A stretch of 64,000 nt of DNA, from positions 106,728,682-106,792,681 of the forward strand of contig CM045762.1 of the NCBI GenBank assembly GCA_025200525.1, in the 5' to 3' direction. The position numbers were made by a program, and so were the translations under genes. Numbering within the stretch: position 1 is the first letter of the stretch; each line of letters starts with the position of its first letter. Source of the stretch: Camellia lanceoleosa (lineage: Eukaryota; Streptophyta; Magnoliopsida; Ericales; Theaceae). The notes under the pieces were generated by a model that worked only from the letters and a program-made list of their open reading frames with translations, made no database searches and was not told the DNA's origin. Shown here piece by piece: positions 9,843 to 21,651 of the stretch.

Positions 9843-12800
9843 TGTAGACGTCCCCGAACGCCCCGGGAGGGAATGAGCCCCCCCTCGTTCCGTTCATTTT
9901 GGGTTCACTACAGTTCAGGACTCAAATGTCACAGTTCTTAATCTTGAACCAAAGAGTCCAAATCCGACAAATCGTTTTGAGAAAATAGATTTTTTTTGAA
10001 AGAAGTGCCAAACATGGACTGCTTTGCCAGATACAGAGTCGCCACCTAAATATTTTATTTTTGGGAAAATTTAGGAAACCCTGACTCATTTGCCTAAGGC
10101 CACGTGTCCGTTATCACCAAAGTTGCCTCGGCTCGGGAACTTGGGTACGATTAGGGAAGGTCACTTCGTAAGTACCCCCGCTCGCCCGATCAAAGATCGG
10201 CCTCTACTAACCATGATATCTAGTTTTGAAAACATTGTGTGCTTTTATTCCGGTTATTAGCCTAGGTTTACTATGTGATGCGGACAGCATACAAGTATAG
10301 ACTGGATCGCCTGAATTGGAACAAAACATTTCATGTTTGTTTTTGAAAGATGGTTTGCTACTCGCAAGTAGGCTTAAGATGCAGATTTTTGCCACCCTTA
10401 GGAGGGCTTAGAAAAGATGATTTTGCCACTATCTAGTGGGCTTAAAACTTATAGTCAATGCATTGTTCCAATCTAAATAACCCAACCTTCACCCACAGGC
10501 ATTCAGGCAGTTATATCACATAAGCAAATAGCCTCATGGTAAGCATGCTATCATGACAGTCACTCACACACATGCAAGGATGCTAAAGCATAAAAACTTA
10601 CCGAGTACTCCAAGCCAAAACAGAAGCTATGTTAGAAATCCATGCATGATCCTAACTATACAGAAATGCCTAATGCAACACATGCAAGAATGCAACTAAG
10701 ATAGGTTCGGCTATTCTAAACATGGCATATGGAATGCTACAGTTAACAAGTATTCAACTTTGGAATTGAAATACAATGCAGTGAGTTATGATGCGCCGAG
10801 CTCGGTGCATGCAAAACAGATAAATGAATGTAAACATGCTATCATACTGTATGCTAATTGAAACGTGCCCTAATCTAACCGTCATAAGCGGATAAATAAA
10901 AGGGAGAAAGACGTGGGGTTGGAAGACATACATCACACGCACGCACACTTATTACAACATTGTCCTCACTCGGAGGGTCCGAATAAATAATAAACAGTCC
11001 CAAATAAATAATACAGTCCGAATAAGTACAAAACCCTAATTAACTAACAAATTAATCTGGGAAAGCAGTAAACTAGCATGCAAGCTATGGACTGCTTCAG
11101 CTCTGCTCCGGATTATGAATGATGCATGTTCGGGTTGCTTGGCGCGGAAATCCATCACGATGTCCCGATTAGCCTCTGTTTATAATTAAGCTCGGAATAT
11201 TGCACTAGGCTTTTGAAAGCTGCTAATTTCTGATTTGCTGCAACAGAGAGCAAAAAAGGGGCATGACAATGTATTTTCACACATGTATGCTTGACTACTC
11301 TTCAGGGAGTGTAATCCTCGATCCTCGTGCCACCAATCACACATCTCGATGCATGATGGCCAATGAGTCGAATTGCACAACTTAATATGAAATGAATGCA
11401 CATATAAACACAACAAGACCGAGACTCCATCATGGATAATTCGCAGTGTCGGTGACAGGGAATTGAGGCACGTTCCATCACTCGGAGTACGAAACGTCCC
11501 TCGTTTCCCGTGCTCGAGCTAACTCCTATCCCAAGCACAATGCAATATGCATGATATGCATGAATGCAATCCTAATAGGCAACCTAGCATACACAATGCT
11601 ATGAAATGGCATATACGATGCACGATGTAACATGGCATACACAATGCTCTAACATGCAACCTAGCATACGCAATGCTATGAATTGACATGGCATACACAA
11701 TGCGCAATGGACTTACACCAACATGAGTGGACCTCTGCCACACCCACATCAGTGGCCATAAGATGAAAATGAGACGCTCGAAATGCGTGCGCACATGCAC
11801 GTAAACCGAGGACCGAACCTAAGGCACGAATGCCACTCTACCAAAGCATGGAAAGGCATGGAATATGGCATACAAACATGCGAATTTTAGCACTAAAATA
11901 TGATGCTAAACAGCCCCGAAATATGGCAATATGGCACCCGATGCATGAGATGAACCCCGAAACTCAAAACTAGGCATACGCAATGACCTATAGCTATGCA
12001 AAGCATGCATTATTTGATCATGAAGCATGAAGACAGAGTGAAGGAAGTCCCAAAACATGAACTTTCTTAGTTCAAAGCATGGCCAAAAGGTGCTAGCAAG
12101 ATGGGCTAAAGTAGCATGCAATTTTGACTATCAAACATGGATTACATGGCAAGTACATGAAGCACATGGAATCTCACCAAACCAGAAAAAATCAGTGAAC
12201 TAAACATACCAAAATATGCCCAAATAAACATGGAAAGGCAGCCAACACATACACAAATGAGGGGCTCCTTTGGAAGGCATACGAAGGGGTTATTAAGCAC
12301 ATGCAAGATAGACATGAAGCATGACCAAAACAACTCTGGAAATCAAATATAGTAGTTCCAAAACTCACCAAGTTGACCCTGAAATGTGACTTCAAAGCAT
12401 GCAAGATAGGGTCTCTTTGGAAGGCCAAAATGGCCACCAAACAAGTCAAGGTGAGAGGGGGTCACCCCCCTCTGATTTGGAGGCTCAAAATAGTGTGCTA
12501 GCCACTGAAAATCCACTGGATTTTAGTGGCTAGCAGGCCAAACAAATCATGCAACAAGAGCTTAGGTGTAAGGCTCAAAATAAGAGGGAATCAAGCATAC
12601 AAGGAAGCATGTGACCTCAAATAAGAAAATTCCCTTAATAAAACATGAAGCTGATATCAAAACAAGCATTTTTCCAGTTTATAACAAGTCTCAAAAATGA
12701 ACATAAATAGGGCTAATCTATCATGCAAAAATGGCCTTAAAAGAGAGAATAGAGAAAAGGGACAGAAGCTGGCTCCAAATGGCAAAGAGCCCTTCAGAAA

Positions 12801-14546
12801 AGTTGAAGAGGGACTCAAAACATGGCACTTTACAGTTTACATCAAGTCTCTAAAATGAGCACAAGTGAGGCTAAATCAACATGCAAGAAAAAGGCCTAAA
12901 AGAGAGATGAAGAGGCAAGTGGTAGCAGCTGACCTCAAACAGAGGAGAGCCCTTCAACAAAGTTGAAGAGGGGCTCAAAATAAGACATTTCACAGTTTAT
13001 GAACAAGTCCAAAACAGCTCACAAATAAGCCTAAAATATCATGCAAAAATAGGCCTAAAAGAGAGTTTAAACACAAAGGGTGAGGAGGAGACCTCAAACA
13101 GAGAAAGACTATTGATCAAACATGGAGATGAGTTCAAAATATGACTATCTACAGTTTGGGTCAGAGCCCAAAAATGCAAGCAAGAGGAGTTAATATATAA
13201 AGCAAAATAAGGCAAGAAAGAGAGAAAATGGGACTCACCCTTGTAGAGCCAATCTTCAACAGCTTTTGGACCAAGTTTGGTGGCTCTCAACCTCTGGAAA
13301 TCAGCTTCAAAGGATTGGAATGGAGGATGGAGGTGTGGTGCTATGGGGTGTAGGGTAAATGATGCAAGGGGCTTAGGGTTTTGATGGTTGAAGTAGAGAG
13401 AGGGAGAGATTCAATACAAGAGCCTCAAACAAGTTTTTGTAACCCTCTAAAATGTAGCTGGAGGTGCTGGTTTTATAGAGGGAGGAGTGGAGGAAAGGGG
13501 GGAAAATCAAATTCCAATTTCCCCCCCAAAAGACACCCTCTTGGATACAGGATCTGGGAGGAAATAGAGGGTACAACTGTAAGGAACCAGGTGTGAGGAA
13601 CATGGCCGGCCAGGTTCAGAGGGTTCAGGTGGCCAGCCAGCCACTTCCCTTGGCCGGCCGGCCAGGTTCAAAAGGTTCAAGCTCAGTTGGTGGCCAGCCA
13701 CCCCAGAAAGGTGGCCTTCCATGTGTGCACAACACATCTATATAGAGAAAACCAGGAAATGTAAACCAGGAGAGAGAAAAACCAACTTTCTAGAGGGGTT
13801 CAAAAGGGTCAGGAACAATTGATGGCCGGCCATGTCATATTGGTGGCCTCCCAGGTGTGTACAACACAAATATGTGGTTGAGGACCAAAGAAAGTGGCCC
13901 GGGAATGGTCAACACGAGCTTTCTAGCGAGGAAAACGGGCGACGGAGAGGGATAAAGGAATAAAGCTGGCTTTTCAGACCAATTGCTGGCCACCCACCCT
14001 TCAACAAGCTTCCTAACAATGAAAATGAGGTCTCCACCAAAAATGAAACAAAACGGATGCAAAACGAAGGTTGGGGTCAAACGTATGCCCGAGGCCCCGA
14101 AAATCGATCATTAACGGAGGTGGCGTTTGACCACGAAGTTGGTCTCTCGAGTCACAGTGTCCCTCGAAACGGAGGAAATAAGGTGTGTGCCAAAAACTAG
14201 AGCAAATGGAGGCGGTTAAGCGGTCCCGAACCGAGGCACACGGCCAACGTCTCCGAAAAATCAGAAACTGGGCTCCAAACGGGAAAAATGGCCTACGACC
14301 ACGAAACGTAGCCTACGGCCACTGAGAGATGATCTACGAGACCTCTCCCTCCCTTCGGGAAGAGAAAACAAAGAAAACAGGGCCTGGTTCACAAACTGAG
14401 GCAAGGTACGAAAGAGTCCGGAAGCTTGGAGGCAAGGCTCGCAGCCGTGACTCCGCAACCTCAGAACGAGCACGATATGCAACATCACCGAGCGCTCAGT
14501 TGGTGACGTCTGAGTCTTAAGGTTGATCAAAAATGGGGTGTCTACA
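9843..14546 (-). repeat. 3' LTR of element B
   Basis: About 4.7 kb. It runs on the minus strand from TGTAGACACCCC at 14546 to the GACGTCTACA terminus at 9843, and is collinear with 30832-35485. The TATA box is at 13471-13477, with GGCCGGCC-type palindromes upstream in element sense (13600-13670 and 13823-13834). The inner part (about 11540-11720) holds degenerate repeats of a GCATAC..CAATGCTATG unit. Confidence 0.92.
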
Positions 14547-14564
14547 GTTAACCCTCTTTGACAG
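14547..14564 (-). other. Polypurine tract of element B
   Basis: The minus strand reads TGTCAAAGAGGGTTAAC directly before the 3' LTR. Element A has TGTCAAAGAGGGGCAAC in the same place. The purine run primes plus-strand DNA synthesis. B's copy has GGGTTAAC in place of GGGGCAAC, a small decay or variation. Confidence 0.7.
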
Positions 14565-15527
14565 AACTCGAAAGTCATAAGTGACAGGAGTGAATGTCAA
14601 AGCCCAGAGATGACCCATTTTTGACAAGGCCGAAGACTTAGACAAACATACATACACACAAGATAACAAAGATGCGCCCGCAGGCATGCCCGCAAGCAGG
14701 GGGCAAAATGCAAAGCGATATGCACAAAGCCGGATGTAAGTCAATGATCATGCAAAGCAGCAAGCTGTAATGAAGCAAATATTCACAATAGATGCGACAG
14801 TTTTAAGCAAGAATGCAAGGCAATACTACATTTCATGCAGTTGAAGAATACGGAGAATTATCGAATTCTCGCCACATCTCACATGGAGAAGATACGATAC
14901 CTGCGCGATTCGTCTAGTCACACCAGCCTCAAATGAACCATACATACAATATCGTGCCTGTAAAAGAAAGAAACTCAACAAGCACAACATATTTAACAAC
15001 ATATGTTCAACGTGATATCGAATGTAGACAAACGTGGTGTCAATGGGTGAGTGCATCGCAATACGAGAAGAAATGCGTGTGACAACGCGAATGGAGGCAT
15101 GATAATATCGAGGAAACGTGCATAATAATGCAAGTATACGCATGAGAATGCAAGTGATATGCATGGCAATGTAGAACAAGTGTAAACTCGGATATATGTT
15201 TGTCACAAAACAACGATTAAGGAAATGCAGGTTTTGACGAGAGCGACTCAATCGCGGCCTCCGGTTCACTTCTCGGAGAGGTCACAACATATTCAAAAGG
15301 ATACACCTTGCTTTTGATGAGTAGGAATGAGAAACGCATCGAAGGTTGGAGTTGAAGTCCCGGTGGAGCGATTTCGCGACGGAAAGTGCACTTCTCTTGT
15401 ACCTTTTTCAGGTCCCGGGGACTCCAATCATCACCAAAATTTGTAGGGAGCTTGGAGGCCATGTTGGGAAGGCTGCTAGCCATGTATGGTCCAAGGGGGA
15501 GGCTACCGGCCATGTTTGAGAGAGAGG
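14565..15527. other. Element B region between polypurine tract and first antisense gene
   Basis: The first ~450 bp match element A about 45230-45665 on the opposite strand and include a sequence rich in GCGGGC/GCCCGC. There is no conserved ORF. From about 15390 to 15520 the sequence becomes GGCCATGT-rich and leads into the promoter-like block of the first antisense gene. I see no coding function. Confidence 0.55.
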
Positions 15528-15619
15528 GGTGGCCGGCCTACCAGAAAAGGTGGCCGGCCGGCCGACCACCTAGCCCAAATCCGGGGCAGTTTGGTCCTTT
15601 CACCCTCTTTTCTTTAAAT
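15528..15619 (+). promoter_or_regulatory. Putative promoter of the plant-mobile-domain antisense gene
   Basis: The block 15528-15577 (GGTGGCCGGCC, CTACCAGAAAAGG, TGGCCGGCCGGCC, ACCTAGCCCA) is nearly identical to 20219-20266 upstream of the second antisense gene, apart from a 4-base indel. A TATA-like TTTAAAT lies at 15613-15619. The ATG is about 350 bp further on, leaving room for a 5' leader. Similar palindromes precede the TATA box in the LTRs. Confidence 0.5.
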
Positions 15620-16319
15620 GTGCATATCCAAAGCACTTTTCCTCACAAGTGCAGCTCTGAAATTGCTCTCTCCTCCTTCCCAAACCATTTTCTCTCTCAG
15701 ATCTGTGCTCTATACGCATTTTCCAATGCCCCACGCAAGTTGTTTTCGCGAAAACTTTTAGTTCTCTTCACTTTGAACCGATTAAATTTTGATTTCGGAG
15801 CTTCTTTTCTCATTTTCACCACTTGAGGTAAGTTTGTCCCAACATTTGGAAGATTTTCTCGGGAGTTGACTTTTGTTGACTTTTTCATTTCTCGAGAGTT
15901 GACTTTTGTTGACTTTTTTCAATTTTGGCTCATTTCGCTCATTTTTGCTCCTTTTTGTAGATTTTTCGAGATGGCTGGTCATTTCCCTCATAACGGAGGT
16001 CCTCCAGGTGCCGGGGGTGATTCGGATATTATGGCTCTGTCCCCGAGAGTTCGGCCCTTTATTCCCGAGAGGTATCATCCTCAGGAGCATATCCTTCCTC
16101 GGGCAGTTTTCTACCATTTCACTGACTTTGATGATCGAGCGCCTGGGGATCTGATTTTGCAGGAGCCGGAGTCTCACCTCTCTTATCAGGCACGAAAGGT
16201 ATTTACTTCACTTTTACATTTTCTACAATGTATCCTGCATTTTCTGCGCATTTCGTGCTCTTGCTATGTTTATCTGCTCACTCAAGCACACAGCTTGTTT
16301 TGAATGTTTAGCCTATACC

Positions 16320-17020
16320 ACAGTATTTGGTTTGCGTCTTGAACACACAGTTCAAACACTTAAATTTCTGAACACGTAGCCCGTATATTGATTGTGAACA
16401 CACAGCACACACTTTGAGGTGAACACACAGCCCACACTGATTGAGAGTCGAACTCACAGCTTAAACCCTTGAATTTTGAACACACGGCTCATTGCTGAAG
16501 GTGAACACACAGCACACACTGATTGAGAGTAGAACACGCAGCCCAAACTTTGAGATGAACACACAGTCCGTTGTTGAGGTGAACACATAGCACACACCGA
16601 TTGAGAGTTGAACACGCAGCCCAAACTTTGAGATGAACACACAGTCCATTGTTGAGGTGAACACACAGCACACACTTGTCGAGAGTAGAACACGCAGCCC
16701 AAACTCTGAATTTCTGAACACACAGCCTATTGTTGAGGTGAACACACAGCACACACTTGTCGAGAGTAGAACACGCAGCCCAAACTCTGAATATCTGAAC
16801 ACACAGCCCAAATTGAAGGTGAACATGCAGCACACACTGATTGAGAGTTGAACACATAGCCCAAACTCTAAATTTCTGAACACACAGCCCAAATTGAAGG
16901 TGAACACGCAGTACACACTTGTCGAGAGTAGAACACACAGCCCAAACTCTGAATTTCTGAACACACAGCTCGTTGTTGAATTTTCTGAACACGCAGCCCA
17001 GATTCTGTATTTGATTTGAT
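16320..17020 (+). repeat. 81-bp minisatellite in intron 1 of the PMD gene
   Basis: Units of about 81 bp carry the sub-motif GAACACACAGC. The phase marker GAGTAGAACACGCAGCCC (or a close variant) recurs at about 16683, 16764, 16844 and 16925, and shorter partial units extend to about 16320. Because 81 is a multiple of 3, long open frames appear on the minus strand (16461-17271); I take these as artefacts of periodicity. Confidence 0.8.
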
Positions 17021-18720
17021 CTTGCACACAGCTCATACATTTCACTTGCAGCGGCTTTTTTGTTTGCACGCAGCTTATTCATTTCATTTTGAAACTGAAT
17101 ACATGTGTTCATCCTGAATGCAGGTGACTGTTCGAACTGCGCGAGGATATGGCTCTGTCGCGGCGAGAGAGTGGTATGCGGAGCTCCCGGAGGCTGTCCA
17201 GGATTTAGTCGACGTGGCAGGGTTTGGCCCCTTTTGCACAGGGATATCTCGCTGTCCTGCCAGTAGGACACTGATGGGTGCTTTGGTAGAGAGATGGTAG
17301 GACACCACCAACTCTTTCCATTTCTCTACCACCGGGGATATGACCATGACCCCGCTTGATTTCGCCATACTGACGGGCCTTGATGTGGGAGGTTGGGCCA
17401 TCCCATACGACGAGGACATGGCCGAGTGGGAGGCCGCCTGGATATATTTATTGGGGGCTCGGCCAACTGTTGACAGATCTTCGGGCAGAGTCCGATAGAC
17501 CTGGTTCTCTTCCCATTTCAGGAGGCCAGAGATGGAGCCCGAGACTCCCGAGGAGGTGGCACAGTATACTCGTGGATTCCTGATGTTCTTCTTCAGCACC
17601 ACTCTGTTCGCTGATAGGGGGAACACTGTCAGGCTTTATCTATTGAGTGCTCTGGTGGACCTATCACAGGTCAGCAGATATGACTGGGGTGGTGCCAGCC
17701 TGGCTACTTTATATTCCTATATGAGCGCGACCTCCCGCGGATGGAGGAACATGGTTGGTGGCTATTGGAGGGCCTGGGAGGTATTTTCTTCCCTCTTGAT
17801 TTACATTTCTGCTTCTCATCATTTGTACATTGCACCTACAGTGCACTTTACATTCTGTACCACGCACTTTGCTCTCAGCATTTTGTATTTACATTCTGCA
17901 CTCAGCATTCTGTATTCTGATGGTTATTGCTCTGTCTCTCACAGTTATGGGTCTACACATACTTCCCGATACTAGCCCCAGAGCTTGTGGTGGAGGTGCC
18001 CCTCACGACCCCGTATTCACTTGTATTTGAGGGCCAGTACCGGCCGAGACCTCGGGAGTCTTTCCTCTACCTGCGACAGTATTTTGACACAGTGCAGACA
18101 TCAGAGGTATTTCAGAACTCTCAGTTATTCATGTTTCCAATATTTGATTTATCTTGCACATTTGCAATTTCTGATCAGTTTATGCATTAGTTATCCGCAG
18201 ATCACCTGGCAGCCTTGGGCACCTTTAGGTAGAGAGCTCCGATTCCAGTTTGCCGGAGCATGGGGTGCCTCTCGGTATCGGATCCTATTCGAGGGGCCAG
18301 TTGGCAGGGCTTGGTTTCTGGGGGATCACTTCTTGCGTCAGGTATGGGGATACACTGAGCAGGACATTCCTTTAGCGCCTCCAAACGATATGCGGACCGC
18401 CGATAGGCTCTCTCTCCAGGAGGTCGTTGATGCTATGCTAGGTACCGATGCCTTCCTACATCTAGAGCAGGGGGAGTATGCGACCTACCATCACACCTAC
18501 TTGATGCCTCCGCTGACGGGAGTCCGTACCTCGACGAGGAGGTCCGCTGGCATGCCCTCATCGAGCAGGGCTCAGACTGCAGATGCCCCTTCCACCAGTA
18601 GGGCTGGTACATCCAGAGGTGGGGGTGGATTGGTTCCTCCGATTCCTCCGACTCATCATCATCCTGGATGGCCAGATATGCCGACTGAGTTGATGGGTTG
18701 GCGATATGGGACTACCTCTC

Positions 18721-18754
18721 CGATTCCGATTCCGATTCCAATTCCGATTCCGAT
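18721..18754 (+). repeat. In-frame hexanucleotide repeat in PMD gene exon 4
   Basis: A CGATTC hexamer is repeated about five to six times and encodes alternating Pro and Ile in the tail of the PMD-like protein. It is probably a low-complexity linker that varies in length. Confidence 0.8.
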
Positions 18755-19554
18755 AGAGCCTCCGATGCCTGGCCACCGATATGTCAGCGACCCTGACTCG
18801 CCACCGGTATGTTCCACTGTTTTTCGTTTATCACACAGATATTTTGGCATTTGTTTATTCATTGATGACTTGAGCTTGCATCTGCAGCCACCCAGGGAGT
18901 ACATGGATGAGGTGCTCGGGATGGTAGCCTCACTCGAGGGCATGATCCTGCGGAGAGAGGCGCAGTTGTCCATCATGGGTTTCCAGGTACCCTTTTGTTT
19001 TCTTGCATTTATCGTACTTCTGATGACATGCAGATCTTGGACATTTTACTGCATTGATGGGTTGCCTGTATAGAGCACATCTGATACACACCACATTTGC
19101 GTATTGTATCTGCATGCACCCACTCTGTGTGGTTTGCTTTCATCTGTATCTGATATACATGTTTTGGCTGATGTATTCAAATTGCATTCTTCATTTTCAG
19201 ATGCCTCCGGTGTATGATCAGTCATAGGCCGGGCCATCCAGGCCTTCCCAAGGATCTGGACCATCTAGGCCTTCTCGAGGATCTGGAAGATGGGAGTCGT
19301 CTCGTGGACGAGGTGGACGCAAGGCGCACATCATAGAGGAGGAGCCCAGCGAGGAGGAGGAGGAGGCTGCAGATCCCCAGTCAGAGACATCTGCTGACAG
19401 AGAGGGTGGCTCCAATCCTGGTTCCGGTAGTGGAGATGAGACTGAGGAGGGTTCCGAAGATGGCGGCTCCGGCTCAGACGATGATGATGGTGATGATGGC
19501 GCAGAGTCTGTTCCGCAGAAGAGGACGAAGAGGGCCTCTCATTCCTACTCTTGA

Positions 19555-20218
19555 GAGCATAGATGCAGCTGTTCCCTGCTTTATTTACCTTTTTACTAGT
19601 AGTTGTAGCACATTGTATATTGTTAGGCAGTTTTATTTTCTATAAAACTTGTACCCTTGTTGAAAAATGTTGTAACAAAGGAATGATGATGGAATGAAAC
19701 AGCTTTTGAAAAAGTGTTGTGTTTTATGTTCTTAGCATCGCATCGCATCATTTTGCACCAAAATGAGATTGAATAGAAATGTGCATGGTGTATTTGCCAA
19801 GTCAGGTAGTGAACCGACGCAACAAACTAAACAACCTAACTTACTAAGAAACAACAAAACCTTAGCAAGTTTACAGCTCGATAAGCAAAACACAACAAAG
19901 TTGACGACTCGACAAATAAGGCATAACAAATTTAAACAAAAGGTAACAACTCGATGCACGAAACTCGACAGCTCGACAAAACTTAACTACTCGATAAGCA
20001 AGACTTAACAACAACTCTATAAACAAAGTGTATTTCAGACGATCTGGGTGACGGAACGTATCCGAAACTGAGGGAAATGGAGGCCTTTGATACTCCCGAT
20101 GCATGGAAATGCTAGGAACTTCCTTCCAAAGGGAAAAATAGGGCCAAAGACCCACTTGGGAGCATGGTCAGCCACCTTTGGGAACTGGCCGGCCAGCTTT
20201 TTTGCATTGGAGAAGAAG
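19555..20218 (+). other. Spacer between the two antisense genes
   Basis: The first ~150 bp after the stop at 19554 look like a 3' untranslated region (AT-rich, AATG and TGTATATTG runs). Bases 19790-20020 hold a loose repeat of an AACTCGAC-like word with many ACAA runs. From about 20150, sequences rich in GGCCGGCC lead into the next promoter block. No ORF has a recognisable domain. Confidence 0.5.
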
Positions 20219-20322
20219 GGGGTGGCTGGCCTACCAGAAAAGGTGGCCGGCCGGCCACCTAGCCCAGCAACCACCAAATTTTTGGCACGTGTCCCCCGAA
20301 CAGTGTCTTATCCTCTTTAAAA
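20219..20322 (+). promoter_or_regulatory. Putative promoter of the second antisense gene
   Basis: The block 20219-20266 repeats the GGCCGGCC-rich block of 15528-15577 almost base for base (shared core CTACCAGAAAAGGTGGCCGG). TTTAAAA lies at 20316-20322, about 47 bp before the ATG at 20369. The order palindrome block, TATA-like box, gene is the same as in the first antisense gene and in the LTRs. Confidence 0.55.
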
Positions 20323-20368
20323 GCTCTAGCCTCGTGGTTCATTCATTTCATCTCAGTTTTGCACCAAA

Positions 20369-21651
20369 ATGGAGGCATTTCTCGTCAAAAATCTCACAGC
20401 TTGGATCGCTTCTCTAGATGGCTCGAAAAAGTTGAACTTCCGGGGTTTTGGCTTGAATACACTATTCACGCTGAGCCGCACTCCGCTGCACCTTCCCTTC
20501 CTTCATGCCGCGGTGAGGTTTTGGAACCTGGTAACACATGTCTTTAGCTTCGGCGGGCAAGAGGTATGTCCAACTTTCGAAGATTTTCAAGTTTTGATGG
20601 AATCTGAACGCCATGAAGAAATTTTGCCTCAGTTTCGCTTCGGCCACGCCCAAGTTTTAGGGCGAATGTGTGGACTCACCATGCATGATGCACGGTCTCT
20701 GATCTGCAACGGGGAACTGGACATCCTCGGCTTGATTCATCGTTTTTCTGATACCGGTGACCGCGGCAACCATCATTGGCAAGGTTTTCGGCGACACGCC
20801 CTCTGCTTGTGCAAGCTATCTCACTTTTTGCTTGCCCCAGGCTTCAGTGGATCTAGCATCCGTCTGATTGAAGTTGCTCAAGGCTTGAAGGAAGGAAAGA
20901 GCTGCATTGCCATGACATTGGCCGAGACACTGATGGGCTTGGACGCTTTCTATCGTAGGAGACGACGGTTGCGGGAGTCCACCATCGCTGCGGTAATGTT
21001 TCCCACCCAATCTCACATATGTATTGCTCACATCACTCGGCCCTCGGGCTCGATTTTTTCTCACAAAACCCTTTTCTCACTTTTCTCTCATCGTACATCT
21101 CTCTATTCTTTATTCTCTCATTTTTCATCCTTCCCCAGGTATGGTTGATGGATAAATTGCAGGTTGTGGACTCTTGCCCCGCCTACTCAGCTCGCGGCTA
21201 CTTCTTTCGACAACGCCTAGTCGATGCCCTTGATGAGGGATGGTGGTTCAACTGGATGTGCAATTTGTCGACAGATCGCATTGCTTGGCGTTATCCTTGG
21301 CTCAATCTCCGGGCAATGAGCTATATCATGTCCCGACAGACCGGGATCCAGTTGATTGGTCTGACTCACTGTGTGTTCTACTTTCCGTTTCGGTTCCTGC
21401 GTCAGTTCGGTCATGATCAAACTTGCCTGCCGGAGGGGATAGAGTATCCTGCCACATTCCCGGTTCGAGGGGCACAGCTTACCCGGTATGCCACAGCATG
21501 GAGGACTAGAGAGCTCCTGGCCCCCGCTCCCACTTTCAATTGTACTTTGTCTGATGAGTGCTTGGATTGGCTCAATCAAGAGGCACAGATCGGGCCCAAC
21601 TTGACATCAGATGCTTCGACCAGCTCTGGGAGGGGGCGCGGGGACACTTGA
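20369..21651 (+). CDS. Antisense DUF7745-like (PMD-related) gene, two exons, uninterrupted
   Basis: Exon 1 is 20369-20992 and exon 2 is 21139-21651. The intron is phase 0, with GTAATG at its donor and a pyrimidine-rich CCCCAG acceptor. The joined product is about 378 residues with no internal stop. Exon 1 carries AAVRFWNLVTHVFSFGGQEV and CPTFEDFQVLM, then an ALCLCKLSHFLLAPG helix and AMTLAETLMGLDAF. Exon 2 starts VWLMDKLQVVD and continues with FNWMCNLSTDRIAWRYPWL. These resemble the plant DUF7745-type proteins common in Tat-like elements, which look like distant relatives of the plant mobile domain; the function is unknown. The tail (TSSGRGRGDT) is short and basic. It is the only long gene in element B without a nonsense codon. 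The start is the first ATG after the TATA-like box. Confidence 0.7.

Larger units (their letters stand above)
15971..19554 (+). pseudogene. Antisense plant mobile domain (PMD) gene, six exons, with three in-frame TAGs
   Basis: Exons by splice sites are 15971-16198, 17124-17780, 17945-18106, 18201-18806, 18888-18986 and 19201-19554. Every intron is phase 0 with GT..AG ends. The protein starts MAGHFPHNGGPPGAGG. Exon 2 carries the PMD signature: AREWYAELPE, a VERW..TTNSFHFSTTGDMT motif, TPLDFAILTGLDVGG, and later YTRGFLMFFFSTTLFADRG with RYDWGGASLATLYS. Exon 4 ends in a Ser/Pro-rich tail with a Pro-Ile repeat; exon 6 is acidic (EEEPSEEEEEAAD) with a basic end. PMD proteins are linked to transposon silencing and meristem maintenance in plants, and the domain also occurs in retrotransposons. 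TAG codons at 17298, 17496 and 19225 interrupt it, most simply old CAG codons. It lies antisense to element B between integrase and the 3' LTR. Confidence 0.75.

Noticed and set aside
16461..17271. Long minus-strand Cys/Val/Phe-rich frames (202 and 260 residues)
   Set aside because: They arise from the 81-bp repeat, whose period is a multiple of three and keeps several frames open at once. The translation is repetitive with no domain, and the array lies in an intron of the plus-strand gene.
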